Shown here piece by piece: positions 21,932 through 34,700 of a stretch of DNA of 64,000 nucleotides; within the stretch, counting starts at the first letter, position 1; each line of letters begins with the position of its first letter. The notes under the pieces were generated by a model. The model worked only from the letters and a program-made list of their open reading frames with translations, did no database searches and was not told the DNA's origin. The stretch is taken from the NCBI RefSeq assembly GCF_032854445.1, contig NC_088303.1, positions 32,715,265 through 32,779,264 on the forward strand, in the 5' to 3' direction. This DNA is from Liolophura sinensis. Taxonomy: Eukaryota; Mollusca; Polyplacophora; Chitonida; Chitonidae. The translations under genes and the position numbers were made by a program.

Positions 21932-22272
21932 GCAATAACTATAGGGAATTCCCCCTCCCTTCCCCATAATCAAATAGAAAAATATATTTCAAATTCGAAA
22001 CCCAAGTTTTTTTAATGGGATATATGCTAGCAATATAGCTAGTATTATAGTAAGAAAACTGCTACATTTTCAGTATAAAATTATCAAAATAACCCTGAGC
22101 ACAAACCTATTGCTTAGTGCAGTACACAATTGATGACAATGATTTTCGTTTGTACTGCAAAATCCGTATGAAGGTTGTTGGGCATATACTGTTATGGTCT
22201 GAAGTCAATCACTGACGCAAAAGATAAATTTTCCAAATCTATAGAATTATCTAACTAGTATATTATCTTTGA

Positions 22273-22447
22273 GGGGAACCTCTGTGGCTCAATTGGTTAG
22301 CGTTCTAGCGCAGGGTAATGACACAGGAGCCTCTCACCAATGCGGTCGCTGTGAGTTCAAGTCCAGGTCATGCTGGCTTCCTCTCCGGCCGTACGTGGGA
22401 AGGTCTGGCAAAAACCTGCGGATTGTCGTCAATCAAGAAATAAATAA
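22273..22447 (+). mobile_element. SINE family A with complete head, internally deleted
   Basis: The clearest family A Pol III head in the window: CTCTGTGGCTCAATTGGTTA (A-box-like) and GTGAGTTCAAGTCCAGG (B-box-like). It then jumps from CTGCGGATTGTCGT directly to CAATCAAGAAATAAATA. Confidence 0.83.
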
Positions 22448-22746
22448 ATACTATTATGTTAATGTCATGTAATTCTTGCTCATTTGTTCTTGCGTTTCAG
22501 TGAACTCCCCATACTTTGTTGTGTCTTTATCAAGTGCTTGCAGTTTTAACCTACACAGGTGCATGTACATGATCGAATGTATACACTTTCCTTGTGATTG
22601 CAGTAGCATTGTAGCCGAAATATACATTGACATCTATGATTTCAGTATTAGGAGATATTCGCCATCTGTTTTAAGCCAAATTGACCTGTGGAACCCCTAG
22701 TTTAAAAAAGGAGGTCATCCGTGAAGTTTTCCAAGTAGAACCCATG

Positions 22747-22875
22747 ATTTATTTATTTGATTGTTGTTTTACGCCGTACTCAAGAATATTTCACTTGTAC
22801 GACGGCGGTCAGCATTATGGCAGAGCCCGGGGGAAACCCACGACCATCCGCAGGTTGCTGGAAGCCCTTCTAGAA
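22747..22875 (-). mobile_element. SINE family A, truncated
   Basis: Plus-strand TTTATTTATTTGATTGTTGT to CCGCAGGTTGCTGGAAGCCC, the 3' half of the element in reverse. Confidence 0.8.
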
Positions 22876-23719
22876 TCCATGATGAGTTAGAATGTATGAA
22901 CAGGTTGATATGTAAAATACAGACACTTTCGCCCATTTATTTAAGCAAAATCTCATCTCAGTTTTATTGGATCAGTTTATTAACAGCTTTATATCTGTGA
23001 AGTACTAGCAATTGTTACACAGTGAATCTAAAATCTGATCCCTGTTTTACTAGATGAATTTATGAACAGCTTGATATCTGTATAGCACTGACAATTGTTT
23101 GTGCTGTTTTCAATCAACTTCAAATGTTTTATGAATTTACAAAATAATAAAACACAAACTTGTGTTGAGCCAAAATGAGGTCATTTAGGCAATACAACAA
23201 AGAACTTGTATATTTCGCTATCTGGTTTTATGTACACAGGCCACAACTAAAACTTTATAAAAGTAGTTCCAGATATTTTAGCACTACTTTTTGGAAAATT
23301 TTGGGCCTCGCTTTTATGCATTTTTTCCGCTTGTTTTTACGTGTAATGTTGTAGATTAGAATTTGAAATTTACTGCCAGGTGTGTTTTACAGGTTCTACC
23401 TAGGTAAATTCCCTACAACGTGAACATTTTCTTTGTTGTCGCAGGTTATTTAATATTTATCAGCTGGGTAAACCCTTCCAAATCATTGTTTATTTCTCTG
23501 GCGTGAATCAGTCAGAATAGAGTTACCTACAACGTCAACCTTTTTTCACGATTTAGTCTTATAAAAAACTCATTGGTTGCGACATACAGGTTCGATCACT
23601 GTAAGACAAATAATTTTGTATAACTAAAGCCACTTTCTCAGAAAGTTAGTTCATTCAAAAAGGGAGGTCTTTTAGTTCCTACATAGAGGCACGAGTGTTG
23701 TTACAAGCAAAACTGTTTT
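22876..23719. other. No recognised gene
   Basis: AT-rich DNA; nothing supported on either strand. Confidence 0.5.
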
Positions 23720-25378
23720 TTAATGTGCCGAAGTCCGGTGGCAAGTTGCCACGAGGCTGGTTGTCTAAGTTGTCTATAAAAGACTGAACCAGGCTTTGGA
23801 CAGAGGTGAAGATGTTTGTCTTACATCTTTGGAAGTCAGTAAAGCCTTTCGTAAGGTATGGCAAGCTGGACTTCTGTATCAACTTACACAAACAGAAATC
23901 GAAAGTGATTGCTAAAATGATTACCATCTGATTAACATGTAAAAGGAGTAAGGAGTAAAATCTCATTCTGAATACGCCTATGCATGGGGTACCACACGGC
24001 TCTGTCCTTTGTCCCCTATTGTTTCTTACATCTGTACATGATATTAACAATGATAAATAAATGTATTTGGTGACGATACGCCTCTTTTTGAATTTATAAA
24101 TGATATTAATCTTTCTGAACTTAAACTCAACACAAATCTTCAGCGACTGACATACTGATGAAACCGGTGGCTAAATACTTTTAACTCAAAAAAACCGTGT
24201 CTTTACCTGGTTTACTTGCAAAGAATGAAATTCGTCCTAATTTTATTTTGAATGGCGTTGAAGTGAAGAGCTTTAAGTCTCATAAATACCTCGGTGCAAC
24301 ACTGCAGGAAAATGGAAAATGGAATGAACATGTTCGAGACATCATTTGCAAATGTAACAAAATGTTAAGCATAATGATCCGGACGGAAAAAGCTGTTAGC
24401 AGAAAATGCTTAGTTAATATATATTTCAGTACTGTCCCATCAGCCATGGAATATGCTATGTTGTTTTTGACAATTGTTTAAACCTCATTTAGAACAAGTA
24501 CAAACGTCTGCCAACGCTAATGTGCATTGGAGGCCCTCATCGCACTCCATACAGTACCCTCATTGAAGAGTTAAGTTCCGGACAACTTTATGCTCGTCGC
24601 CACAGGTTACTTCTGTTTTAATAGTTAACGACTTATCTGCCCCATATCTTCTACAGTCATGTTCAGTCAGAAACAGTGATGCACACCATTTGTACACGCT
24701 AAGAAATATCTACGCGAAAAATTTAGTACTCCTTATAACTGTTTTAACAACCACATGTCCATTTTGAGTTGTAAAATCTTAACAGAGTGCCCATACTTCG
24801 CCGCTCCTATGAAGCACATGCTTGTAGACATAACAGAAACCATGTGTCCAGCAGGTCATCAAACTTTTTCCTGATTCACACACCTCGAAATACAAATATA
24901 AAGCTTCATGTTTTGAATATGAAGATAATATGGAGTTATCAGATAATATGAAATTATTTCAAACAGTGCACAATTACCTCTCGGCCACCATCAAATTCAG
25001 CCATTCTTAAAAACAATGTTCGCAGTTGGTATTACATTTTACATAATATGCTAGTATTCCTGTATGGACAGGCACATGTACCTATATAGACAATACTCTT
25101 TATTTATCCCAACCTATAAGGTTTAACCATTCAATCACAATCTATCACAATTACCATTTTGAATATCCGTAAGGCTTAAAGCGTCCATTTAGTACTTTAT
25201 TTTTACTTATTTTACAAACAGATACTTTGGACACATATGTGTTTGCACATCATTGTAAACTAGTATATATTATTTTCTAAATGTTATAATTTAATGGAAA
25301 TTATGTTGTTGGGGAAAACACCCCAAGGGCTCTGGGCAACCCTCTATAAATAAAAACGGATTAAATTAAATTAAATTA
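23720..25378 (+). mobile_element. Non-LTR retrotransposon remnant (RT region to 3' end)
   Basis: Reverse-transcriptase pieces appear in order but in different frames. LEVSKAFRKVWQAGLL at about 23830-23875 matches motif A, with the expected aspartates replaced. VPHGSVLCPLLF follows at about 23988-24025, then VFGDDTPLF (FADD-type motif C) at about 24066-24092. An open stretch at 24197-24481 holds ILNGVEVKSF and HKYLGATLQENGKW, and GGPHRTPYSTLIEEL lies further on. The end is CTATAAATAAAAACGG followed by three AAATT-type units, a typical LINE 3' tail. Frameshifts and stops make it inactive. The clade (jockey/CR1-like) is an inference from the YLG/GxW pattern. Confidence 0.8.
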
Positions 25379-25390
25379 GTACAACATCCC

Positions 25391-25430
25391 GGTTTCCTCC
25401 CACCAAAATTGCTGGCCGCCGTCAATTCTT
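25391..25430 (+). mobile_element. SINE family A, short fragment
   Basis: CCGGTTTCCTCCCACCAAAA and TGCTGGCCGCCGTC are recognisable. Confidence 0.6.
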
Positions 25431-25781
25431 CAGCATAAGGCCTTGTATTAATTCAACACAAGATAGAGTTGTTTAAATGTGACACAAGATTGTTTAAAAT
25501 GAAACGATGAACTTCAATAAACCTCCACCTTCTTAATCAATTTCCTTCGAAAAGCGAAGAAAGAGAAGTGAAGAAAGCTCTGTAAAACCGGTCAGTTTTT
25601 ATAGCGTTCTAGTTCTTCTGGTTTCATCTTCCTACATGTGAGAATTTTCAAAAACTAGACTGTGGTATACCGTGCTAACAGACTATCAGCAAACTGATGA
25701 AAGTCGATTTTAGCATTGAACCAATTGCGCTCCATGTAGCAGTGCTAGTACTGAGAACAGTACAAGCGTACTATCCGCCAG

Positions 25782-26882
25782 TCAACGAGGGAACAACATA
25801 ACGGGTCTGATATGATAATTAAACAATTGAAAGTCCAGATCGTAAACAAGCTGGATTTGTTTCATTATTTTGGGTGAAACAGTTTTATATGCATTTATCA
25901 TTGCCTGTTGTCGTTGCTCTTTTCGTTGTTCTGCGGTAGGTGGATTTTGGTGGTAAGCCTCCATGGCCATCTTTAAAAATCCTTCACGAGTCGTGTTTTC
26001 ATTGATGCGCTGTTCAGGAAAGCCCTGAGAAGTATGGATGTAGCCTTGGTTTATGTATGATGTCCACATTCTCCGACAAAAGTCTTTACGGGACATGCAC
26101 TTAGCAACTTTACTCCAGGACATGTCAATTGTCTGGTTCATGCCATCGCGTGCTACCATTTCCTTCGTTGTTGTTAGGTTCACCAATCCGCTGATGCCAA
26201 CTGTGTCCATCACGTAGTCCCTGTCATCGGAGAAGGTTTCCTGCTTACCGATGATGTGGTAATCAAATGTACACGGGTGACAGAGTTTGCTGATGGGATA
26301 CCAGTGTTCATCTCCACCTTTAACCACTGGACTACTGGATACCTTAAGGGCATACCTTAAGAATTCTTCAAAAGTTAAGTCATGGCCACATAGTCGAGAA
26401 TGCCTTGTCGCGTTTCTTCGCACTAATCCCATTATTTTGCGTCCATTCGAATACCAAAAGTCGCCGAGATAAAATTTATCCACATAAGCAGAATATAGCC
26501 TGGAATATGGATCTCGGGCAAACATCACGCGAGTGGCTTCAGACAAGAATTTATAGGCGGCATCAAATCTTGGAATCTTCAAAACGGAATCGACCACATT
26601 TTCCTTATGAGCTTGATTCTTGGTAAACTCAAATATATTTGTCTTGTTTTTTTGTAAAGCTAGAAACAGTCTTTTCCAAAAGGTGCAGCCCACTTTGGGC
26701 ACGAAACAAATTGCGAATTTGCGCGAACGGGCGACAAGGAAACGACCTCGGGTGTCCTGTGTGCTTGTTGGGCGGCCTAGCGCATCGCACATGTTTCGCA
26801 CACGTGTAACCCGTTCTGAGTTCCTCGCTTGTATCACGCTGGAGGCCTCAGCTGTTGTTGTCAGTCGCCCGTTCCAATCAGC
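25782..26882 (-). CDS. Gene 2 exon 3: catalytic exon
   Basis: The acceptor TTTTCATTCCAG (minus strand) precedes 26882, identical over 12 bases to the gene 1 exon 3 acceptor. The first codons ADWNGRL read directly into the frame ending at TAA/TGA at 25782. Confidence 0.9.
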   Translation of the reverse strand, partial: ADWNGRLTTTAEASSVIQARNSERVTRVRNMCDALGRPTSTQDTRGRFLVARSRKFAICFVPKVGCTFWKRLFLALQKNKTNIFEFTKNQAHKENVVDSVLKIPRFDAAYKFLSEATRVMFARDPYSRLYSAYVDKFYLGDFWYSNGRKIMGLVRRNATRHSRLCGHDLTFEEFLRYALKVSSSPVVKGGDEHWYPISKLCHPCTFDYHIIGKQETFSDDRDYVMDTVGISGLVNLTTTKEMVARDGMNQTIDMSWSKVAKCMSRKDFCRRMWTSYINQGYIHTSQGFPEQRINENTTREGFLKMAMEAYHQNPPTAEQRKEQRQQAMINAYKTVSPKIMKQIQLVYDLDFQLFNYHIRPVMLFPR

Positions 26883-28663
26883 CTGGAATGAAAAATGTAC
26901 TGTTGAAAAACAAGTAATGGACAGGTAATGGCAAAACCACTTATTTCAAAGTATTATATAGTCATACTTAGGCATTTTTAAATTTCACGGCGACTGTCAG
27001 TTTGGTTGGTGGAGGAAAACCTCACTGCCCGCGATAAACCAAATACCTTTCTCAAGCCACTGATGATCTTATCCATGTGTGATGTACACGCTTGCGCGGC
27101 ATATTGGTTGGTAACAAATGGTAGTAAATGTAAAGGTTTGGTAAGGACCCCACAAGCGTCCACCAGGGCCAAGAACGAGGGTGAAATCTAGACATGCCCT
27201 GCTCCAGGCTAGCTGGCACCTCCTCAGCCAGAGGTTAATATCAGATCACCTTTCCATTCGTTGTTTAAGATGAGCTAGGTATCAGGTAAAATATGATTAT
27301 TGTAGTGAAAACTGGAGACATTTGGTTTCCTTCATGAATTGGTGATTGTTTTGGAAATGGCTCTTGGGATTATCGACTACTTGGCATATAAATGCCACTT
27401 AGATTAGCGGCTTTCAGTGCAATTATGTGCATCAGGATGTCAGATCACGCAGGGCATAAGTAGAGTTTATGAAATAATAATAATAAACACATTAAGACTG
27501 AGTGCAAAACTCGTTTTTGTATCACATCGTTACCTATTTACGGGTTTTTGCAGAGAATTTATTCTATACTCAGAGAATGTGGTAACTGCAACTGATGTGT
27601 TAACGTGCTACATATTTATACATGTATAGTGAGTTCATCTGAGCAATTAAGCGTACGTAAACACCTTCAGATACACAATGGGAGACAAGCCTACAGAGAA
27701 CAACACAGAGCTAGTAAACATGCTAATGATAGAATTCAGGGATAGAATCAGTACAGAGGTATAAAAGGTACATGAAAAGGTGCTATAGAATGAGGAGTAC
27801 GGTTTGAATGAAAAAGAAGAAAGACAAAGACATGCCAAACAAATTCGGGCATAGTTTCTATTTTTAATAACCCCTCTATTTTATACATATTTTCCGTCAT
27901 TAATCGGAATTATTCGGAAATGACATCGTCAAGGAACATACTGGGAACGCGTGACCGGCCTCGCGCCCCAATTCAGCCCGCCCCCCCCCCCCCCCCCAAC
28001 AAAGTTGTTTTCACAGCTCTCACAACAGCGATAAGGTGGTACACTGTACACAGTCTGGGGTTTCTTATCCTATATATAATGACTCGTTTATTCCTCGCTT
28101 GAAGTCAATTGTGCTACATCATAATATTAGCCTTCCCAGTTTTGCCTGATGATGGAGGAAGTTCTCTCCAACAATGTGCATACCTGTATATACTGCATTC
28201 CTGCATAAACCATGATTCAGCAGGTGAACAAAGCACTCTAGAGGCCTTGTCTCTTTGCATTGTTTTAATGTGTTTGTGTATTAAAAGCCGGTTCGCAATT
28301 GCAATGTCGGCCATGAGAGTTTCAGCCATTGCTAAATACTGGCTTGGAATTATTCAGTCGCAAGACAGACGTCCTTGGTAAAACGTGCACACATTGTGTC
28401 ACTGAATGATAATCAATTATGATATAATCTTAAGTGGGTATCAAAGTTACACGATTTATTTGATTCTCTGGGACCTAGTTATGCCTTGTACGGCCAGTAG
28501 GTAGTGTTCATGTCACTTGTAAAGCTACGCGTAAATGATGTATTTATACAACATTAGCAGGGACGACTCTAAACTATGAGTTGAGCAAACTTCTTTTTGG
28601 ATTCATGTAGTTTCTGTATACAGCCATTCATAAAGAAGTTTAGGCTGGTAATAGCCAGGATAT

Positions 28664-28718
<55 letters not shown>

Positions 28719-31700
28719 TTTGATTGGTGTTTTAGGGTGTACTCAAGAATATTTCACTTATACGACGGCGGTCGGCATAATGGTGGGAGGAAACCGGGCA
28801 GAACCATCCGCAGGTTGCTGGAAGACCTTCCCACTTACGGCCTTAGCTAGGATAAAAACTTCTTCTCATAGTTTACACATCGAAACTGGGAGGTGGAACA
28901 AACCTAACAAACTTTCTGTTGACGACGAAAGGAATGTTGTTTCAAGGCGAATATCATGAACTACTTTTTTCTCCATTGTATAAAAATCATAGAGAGAAAT
29001 ACATTTCCCAGTATTATACTGTCAATCTAGTTAGAAGAAAATTTGTTTTGAACTGCTGACTACAACTACTGTACAATAGTTACGACGCTTGGCACTGTTT
29101 CTTGACAAATCATTTAGATTAATGGAGTCTCAAAGTCTTTATTAACTCGCACATAATGCATCATATGTTTCTTGACAGTTGTATTTAGATGTTAAAAATG
29201 TTGATGTCTAAAACCAGAGGGATTCATGTAATTGCCGTTAAAGTAACTGCATGTTGCTTCACCTGATTCTGTTTAAGCAATGCTGGTAGATAACGTAAAA
29301 GTTTCCACGTTTTAAGCCAGTTACATATGAATGGTTGAAATAATATCATAACTTAGATAGCCTGAAAAGAAGGCGGATTTGGCACTGTGTTCGCGTGTGT
29401 TTTACTCCCTTACGCTGATGTTTTTTTGTATTGTAAAGAAATAATGATGCTGCTCAAAATGTGTGTACTCGCGTTGTTCATGAACAGTTCTGTGAGGCCT
29501 CTTTTTATCGGCGTCTCTGTACCCATGTCTAAGTACAATGCCGCAGTGGTTTCAGAGATTCAGAGTGGGATCAACGGGTTCAGGATATCCTTCGCCGTCT
29601 GTTATCACTTATCTGTCAAACAGATTCGCCCCCTGTTATTACTTACCTGTCAAACAGATTCGCCGTCTGTTATTACATATCTGTCAAACAGATTCGCCCC
29701 CTGTTATTATTTACCTGTCAAACAGATTCGCCGCCTGTTATTACTTACCTGTCAAACAGATTCGCCGCCTGTTATGACTTATGTGTCAAACAGATTCGCC
29801 ACCTGTTATGACTTATGTGTCAAACAGATTCGCCACCTGTTATTACTTATCTGTCAAACAGAGTCGCCACCTGTTATTACTTACCTGTCAAACAGATTCA
29901 CCGCCTGTTATGACTTATCTGTCAAACAGATTCGCCACCTGTTATTACTTATCTGTCAAACAAATTCGCCGCCTGTTATTACTTATCTGTCAAACAGATT
30001 CGCCACCTGTTATTACATATCTGTCAAACAGATTCGCCACCTGTTATTACTTATCTGTCAAACAGATTCGCCGCTTGTTATTACTTATCTGTCAAACAGA
30101 TTCGCCGCCTGTCATAACTTATCTGTCAAACAGATTCGCCGCCTGTTATTACTTACCTGTCAAACAGATTCGCCGCCTGTTATTACTTACCTGTCAAACA
30201 GATTCGCCGCTTGTTATGACTTATGTGTCAAACAGATTCGCCACCTGTTTATTACATATCTGTCAAACAGGTTCGCCACCTGTTATTACTTACCTGTCAA
30301 ACAGATTCGCCGCCTGACATGACTTTCTGTCAATCAGATTCGCCGCCTGTTATTACTTACCTGTCAAACAGATTCGCCGCCTGTTATTACTTACCTGTCA
30401 AACAGATTCGCCACCTGTAATGACTTATCTGTCAAACAGATTTGCCGCCTGTTTTTACTTACCTGTACAGGTGTTCCATCACGCTGTTGTAAATACTGTC
30501 TTAACGATCCTGAAATGAAATCATAAACTATAAATATAACAATCGCTATGGAAATGCTATAATTACTCAAAAGTCTACAGTTGTATTGTCATTATGTATT
30601 ATCATTTATATATCACGCTTGGCAAAAGATATATTTGGACGACAGTCAGAATAAACCTCTGGCTGAGGTAAATTGACAAAAGGCCGTATTTCACCAGTTG
30701 TGTGTGGCAACTTGCCAGCTATCACACTGTCGTCCCAGCTCTGGTTATACTCTTTATGCTGTATGTCTGCAGTTATATTGTAGCAAGTTATTACATCCTG
30801 GTTTATGGGATGGAGTAATATTATATACGTGGAAGCCAGCATGACCTGAAATTAAACTCACAGCGATCGCATTGATGAGACTCCTGAGTTATTATGCTGT
30901 GCTGGGAACCTTAGTTAATTTAAACAGCCGCTCTCTTGTACATAGGGTTGAACAATAACAGGTGTGGTGGACCGTGATAGACCATGCAGAACGTGTTCAG
31001 TACGTACATCTATGGTAACTTTTTCAGAGGAAATGTGGACAAGCACTCGTGGGCTTTAAAAACGCCAGTATATAATGATAACAATATAATGCGTAGTTTT
31101 TCTTTGTCATAGTGTCTAGTCCTAAATAAGGAATAATTTCTTATACTCTAAGTTGTAACCGGGTCACTGTGATTTTCGTCACCTAAAAACCTGACTGCCG
31201 AATAAGTGAATAATTCTTGAACAGAAAGTTTCACGATAGGTCAATCATTCCTCTATAGAATTATGTTCTCGCTCCAGTCTATATCGACCCATAACCTCTC
31301 TGACACAAGTTCGAATCCACATCTCACGGGTTCGGCTGCACGTGCATATACATGTATGTAACTCTCATTTGAGTCGCATAGCCACAAGAGTTACAATGCG
31401 AAACTTTCTAATGTGTTGCAATGGTCGAAGAAGCATATTTTTCGCGTCATTTCTTTAAACATAAGCAACGCCTGCACCCACAACTGTCAATGGTAGTTGT
31501 AAACTGTTTCCGATCACTAATACCGCGAAGAGAAATCATTATTTTAGGTTTCTGAAAGTTTTCACACTCTTCTTTTACCCCAGACTTTTGTGAACAGTTA
31601 CTGCCAAAGGCTTCATTTTAGGCAAGGTGCCAGACTGAAATACAACACTTTGGCGCGGAGGCGGAGTAAAATAGCCTTCGACTCATTCGATGTTTCGGTT

Positions 31701-34700
31701 TGTAACTCTCATGGCTGCGCCAGTCGAATCAGAGTTTCTTGTTTGCAACTAGATTGGCTGTAGCTTTAAGGCATAAGGTATATCTTGCGAACGCTATAGG
31801 CTCTTGTATTTTCCCCATTCACAAACCTGTGTGTGTGCGCATGGAAGAAAGATTCTTAAAACGTGAATGTATGCCTTTTTACGTACGGTAGTGTTTATCA
31901 AATCCTTCTGTCATACGACGAAGACGAATCATTAGATATATGTACATATACTGTGCCCTCTTGTTTCAGGGCGGGTCCATGACGCTAAAGGGCTGCCGAA
32001 GACACTAGGCATGACACCCCACCCAATCACAGTATACTGACAACGGGACAACCAGCCCCGTTTCCCTGCTCTAACCTACTGGTGCTGAGCCCCAAGCGAG
32101 ACAGCAGCAAGTACCATTTTTAAACGAGTCATGTAAGTTCCATTTTTGAAAATGAAAATTACATTATGAGTTAAATAAATTTTATATAATGGGTCACAAA
32201 TTACATATCCTGTTTATTCCATAATATATTTTGAGCGGATTTAATATTTGACACTTGAAAGATAAGACAACGTCTGTTTGTATTGACAAGAACGTAAATA
32301 AGATGCCTGCTGACATCGAATTGCGTGAAACGGTTTGGACAAATTCATACTCTCCCGCTTTACAGTATAGTTCTAGAAAACATTGAGGGATCTGTGGTTT
32401 CCGTTGACAGAATACGCGACACAATCCATTAGCAGGGCATATGCGACAAGGGGATCAAATATAGTATTAGAATTGTTTCTCGATGTTGTCAGCACTCCAA
32501 ACCAGGTATTTATCGGAACACTCGGAATACACTGGGAACACATTCGCTTGGGACTTAGAGACAAAGAAAATACTAAATTGAAATACGTATGACACAAAAA
32601 ACCATTAAAAACTGTCCAGGAAAATAGCTGGATTTATTCTTTTTACAGTTTGTTTAATGCATTGGAATATTTTATTCTATGGTGGCTTTTTCTGACCACA
32701 ATGGAACCAGTGACGTCATATAAGCTTTTTGCGACTGAACAATATACATATAGATCTATGAATGCATTTTATGATTTGACCTTAAAACGAAGTATTTCAG
32801 GCAAAAAGTATATCTATGACGAAACCTATACCTCCTGGGTCAATTCAGGCCACCGTAGAATCTGATTTTTACTCTTAATTTTACTTGGTTAGAAAAATTC
32901 CAATACAGTAAACCCAGCTATTTTTCTGGAGATTTTTTTAAATTGCCTTTTCACTGACATATACTTCGTTTTAGAGGGAACTTTGCCTTGAAATGATTAA
33001 TAAAACAGTGTCTACGATCTTTCTCTATTTTGGTTCCTTCTTGGACTCTTCCCTGTCATCGTACACGGACAAGAGATCACAGTCGTTTCAGGAAGCTGAT
33101 TAATTTCGTGACATGGAAGTCTGATAAGGAGAAACGTTCTTGTCGTTGACGCATGATCATCGAACTTGTGTTTGTGGAAGCTTGCTTTACAGTGTCAAGC
33201 GCATAATTTTATGCACTGGCACAACAATCATTGCCAGTTTTATCTTGTTTTGCAAAGCTGAAATTTATACCAGTGGTTCTGGTGTATTTTTGGCTCGTCA
33301 ACAGACACTGTCGGTAAAAGTGGCCCGGGGTGCCTATCAATGAAAATTCTGGTGACCAATCAGAACTTTGTATTATTCTCATAGTGTACGGGGATGATAT
33401 CGAAATTTTGCATAACTGTTGATATTTCACTGACACTGACAAATTGTGGAATTTATTTCAATTTTTAATTATTTTTTTCACTGAGATTTAACGTCATATA
33501 GAATATTCAACCCAGTGAAGGAAGTCAGGTTTGTAGGTGTGGAGATATTGCATTTGCTATAAGTATAACCTCTAAATCGTTAGGTGGTAATATCCACTGT
33601 TTTTTTTTTTTTTTTTTTCATTTTTATTTTATTTTATTTTCTAATTTTTTGGTAGTAATTCTTGAAGGGGATTTAAATCAAATCAACACTTTGAAAACGT
33701 TGTGTCTTGCATTATTTATTTCTTTATTTAATAGATGATATTGTAATTGTTAGGATTAGAATTATTGTGTGTTTATAGCAAAGACGGGCAGTCAAACATT
33801 AACTCAGCAATGTTTTAGGGAAGGAGAAAGATTTGAAGCAGTGCCCCTTAACTTTAGAGCATATTTCGTCACGTGACCTGTCTGCCATGTTTGATTGTTT
33901 GAATGTGTTCATATTTGATATGCATGATCTCCAATCTAAGGCCAAAAATTATAATGCTTTTTTTTATATTTCCTTGATAGATGTAAATATGTCCGAAACG
34001 TATTTTTGTATGCTCTTTTCTTGCAACCAGTGCATACAAAGTTACATCAAAACTATCCTGTCTGAAGTATTTGGTTATGCTGATTCCAAATTTGCAATTA
34101 AACCTGAACGGAAACTAGTGGTTTTCACCAGAAATGGAAAAAATCCAATGAAACTCAAACTGATAATGGATTTTTCGATATTCAGCAAATGAAAGGTTGA
34201 TTTATATGTAAAATACCAGCCCAAGACTATTGGTAACCTTCGCGTATCTGTAAAATACATAGTTTTTCATTTTATTTTTGGATATTCATCATTTTGAAGA
34301 CATCAAATTTTGCACCTTATCGTGTAAACCTGAGAGACCTGTTCCAAATTGTTGTTCGTGAACTGGCTTTGCCAGCTTGGACTCGGCTTCGCTGCTAGAC
34401 CTGTCTGTACTTGTGTTCACAATGACGGTCTATTCAGGACATGGCGCAGTTCATCATTGACATATTTCTTTGCACCTAATACCCATTTTCCACAAGCCGA
34501 CGGCCACTGTTAAATTCTACTCACATGTTTTCTAGTCTACCCTGGAGCAAACTTATATGAACCTCTAACGGTCTATTCAGGACATAGCGCAGTTCATCAT
34601 TGACATTTTTCTTTGCACCTAATACCCATTTCCCAAAAGCCGACGCCCACAGTTATATTCTACTTATTTTTTCCAGTCTGTCCTGGCCCCAGCTGCTTTT

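Noticed and set aside
29387..30322. A 311-codon open frame rich in CQTDSPPVITYLSNRF repeats
   Set aside because: It is the 34-bp minisatellite read through all three frames (102-bp super-period). The unit has few stops in any frame, it lies in an intron on the opposite strand, and no domain is present.
29590..30462. CRISPR-like regular spacing
   Set aside because: Units are directly tandem without unique spacers, in a eukaryotic intron.
33833..34192. A 119-codon plus-strand open frame
   Set aside because: AT-rich, no domain, in an intron, and no splice or homology support.
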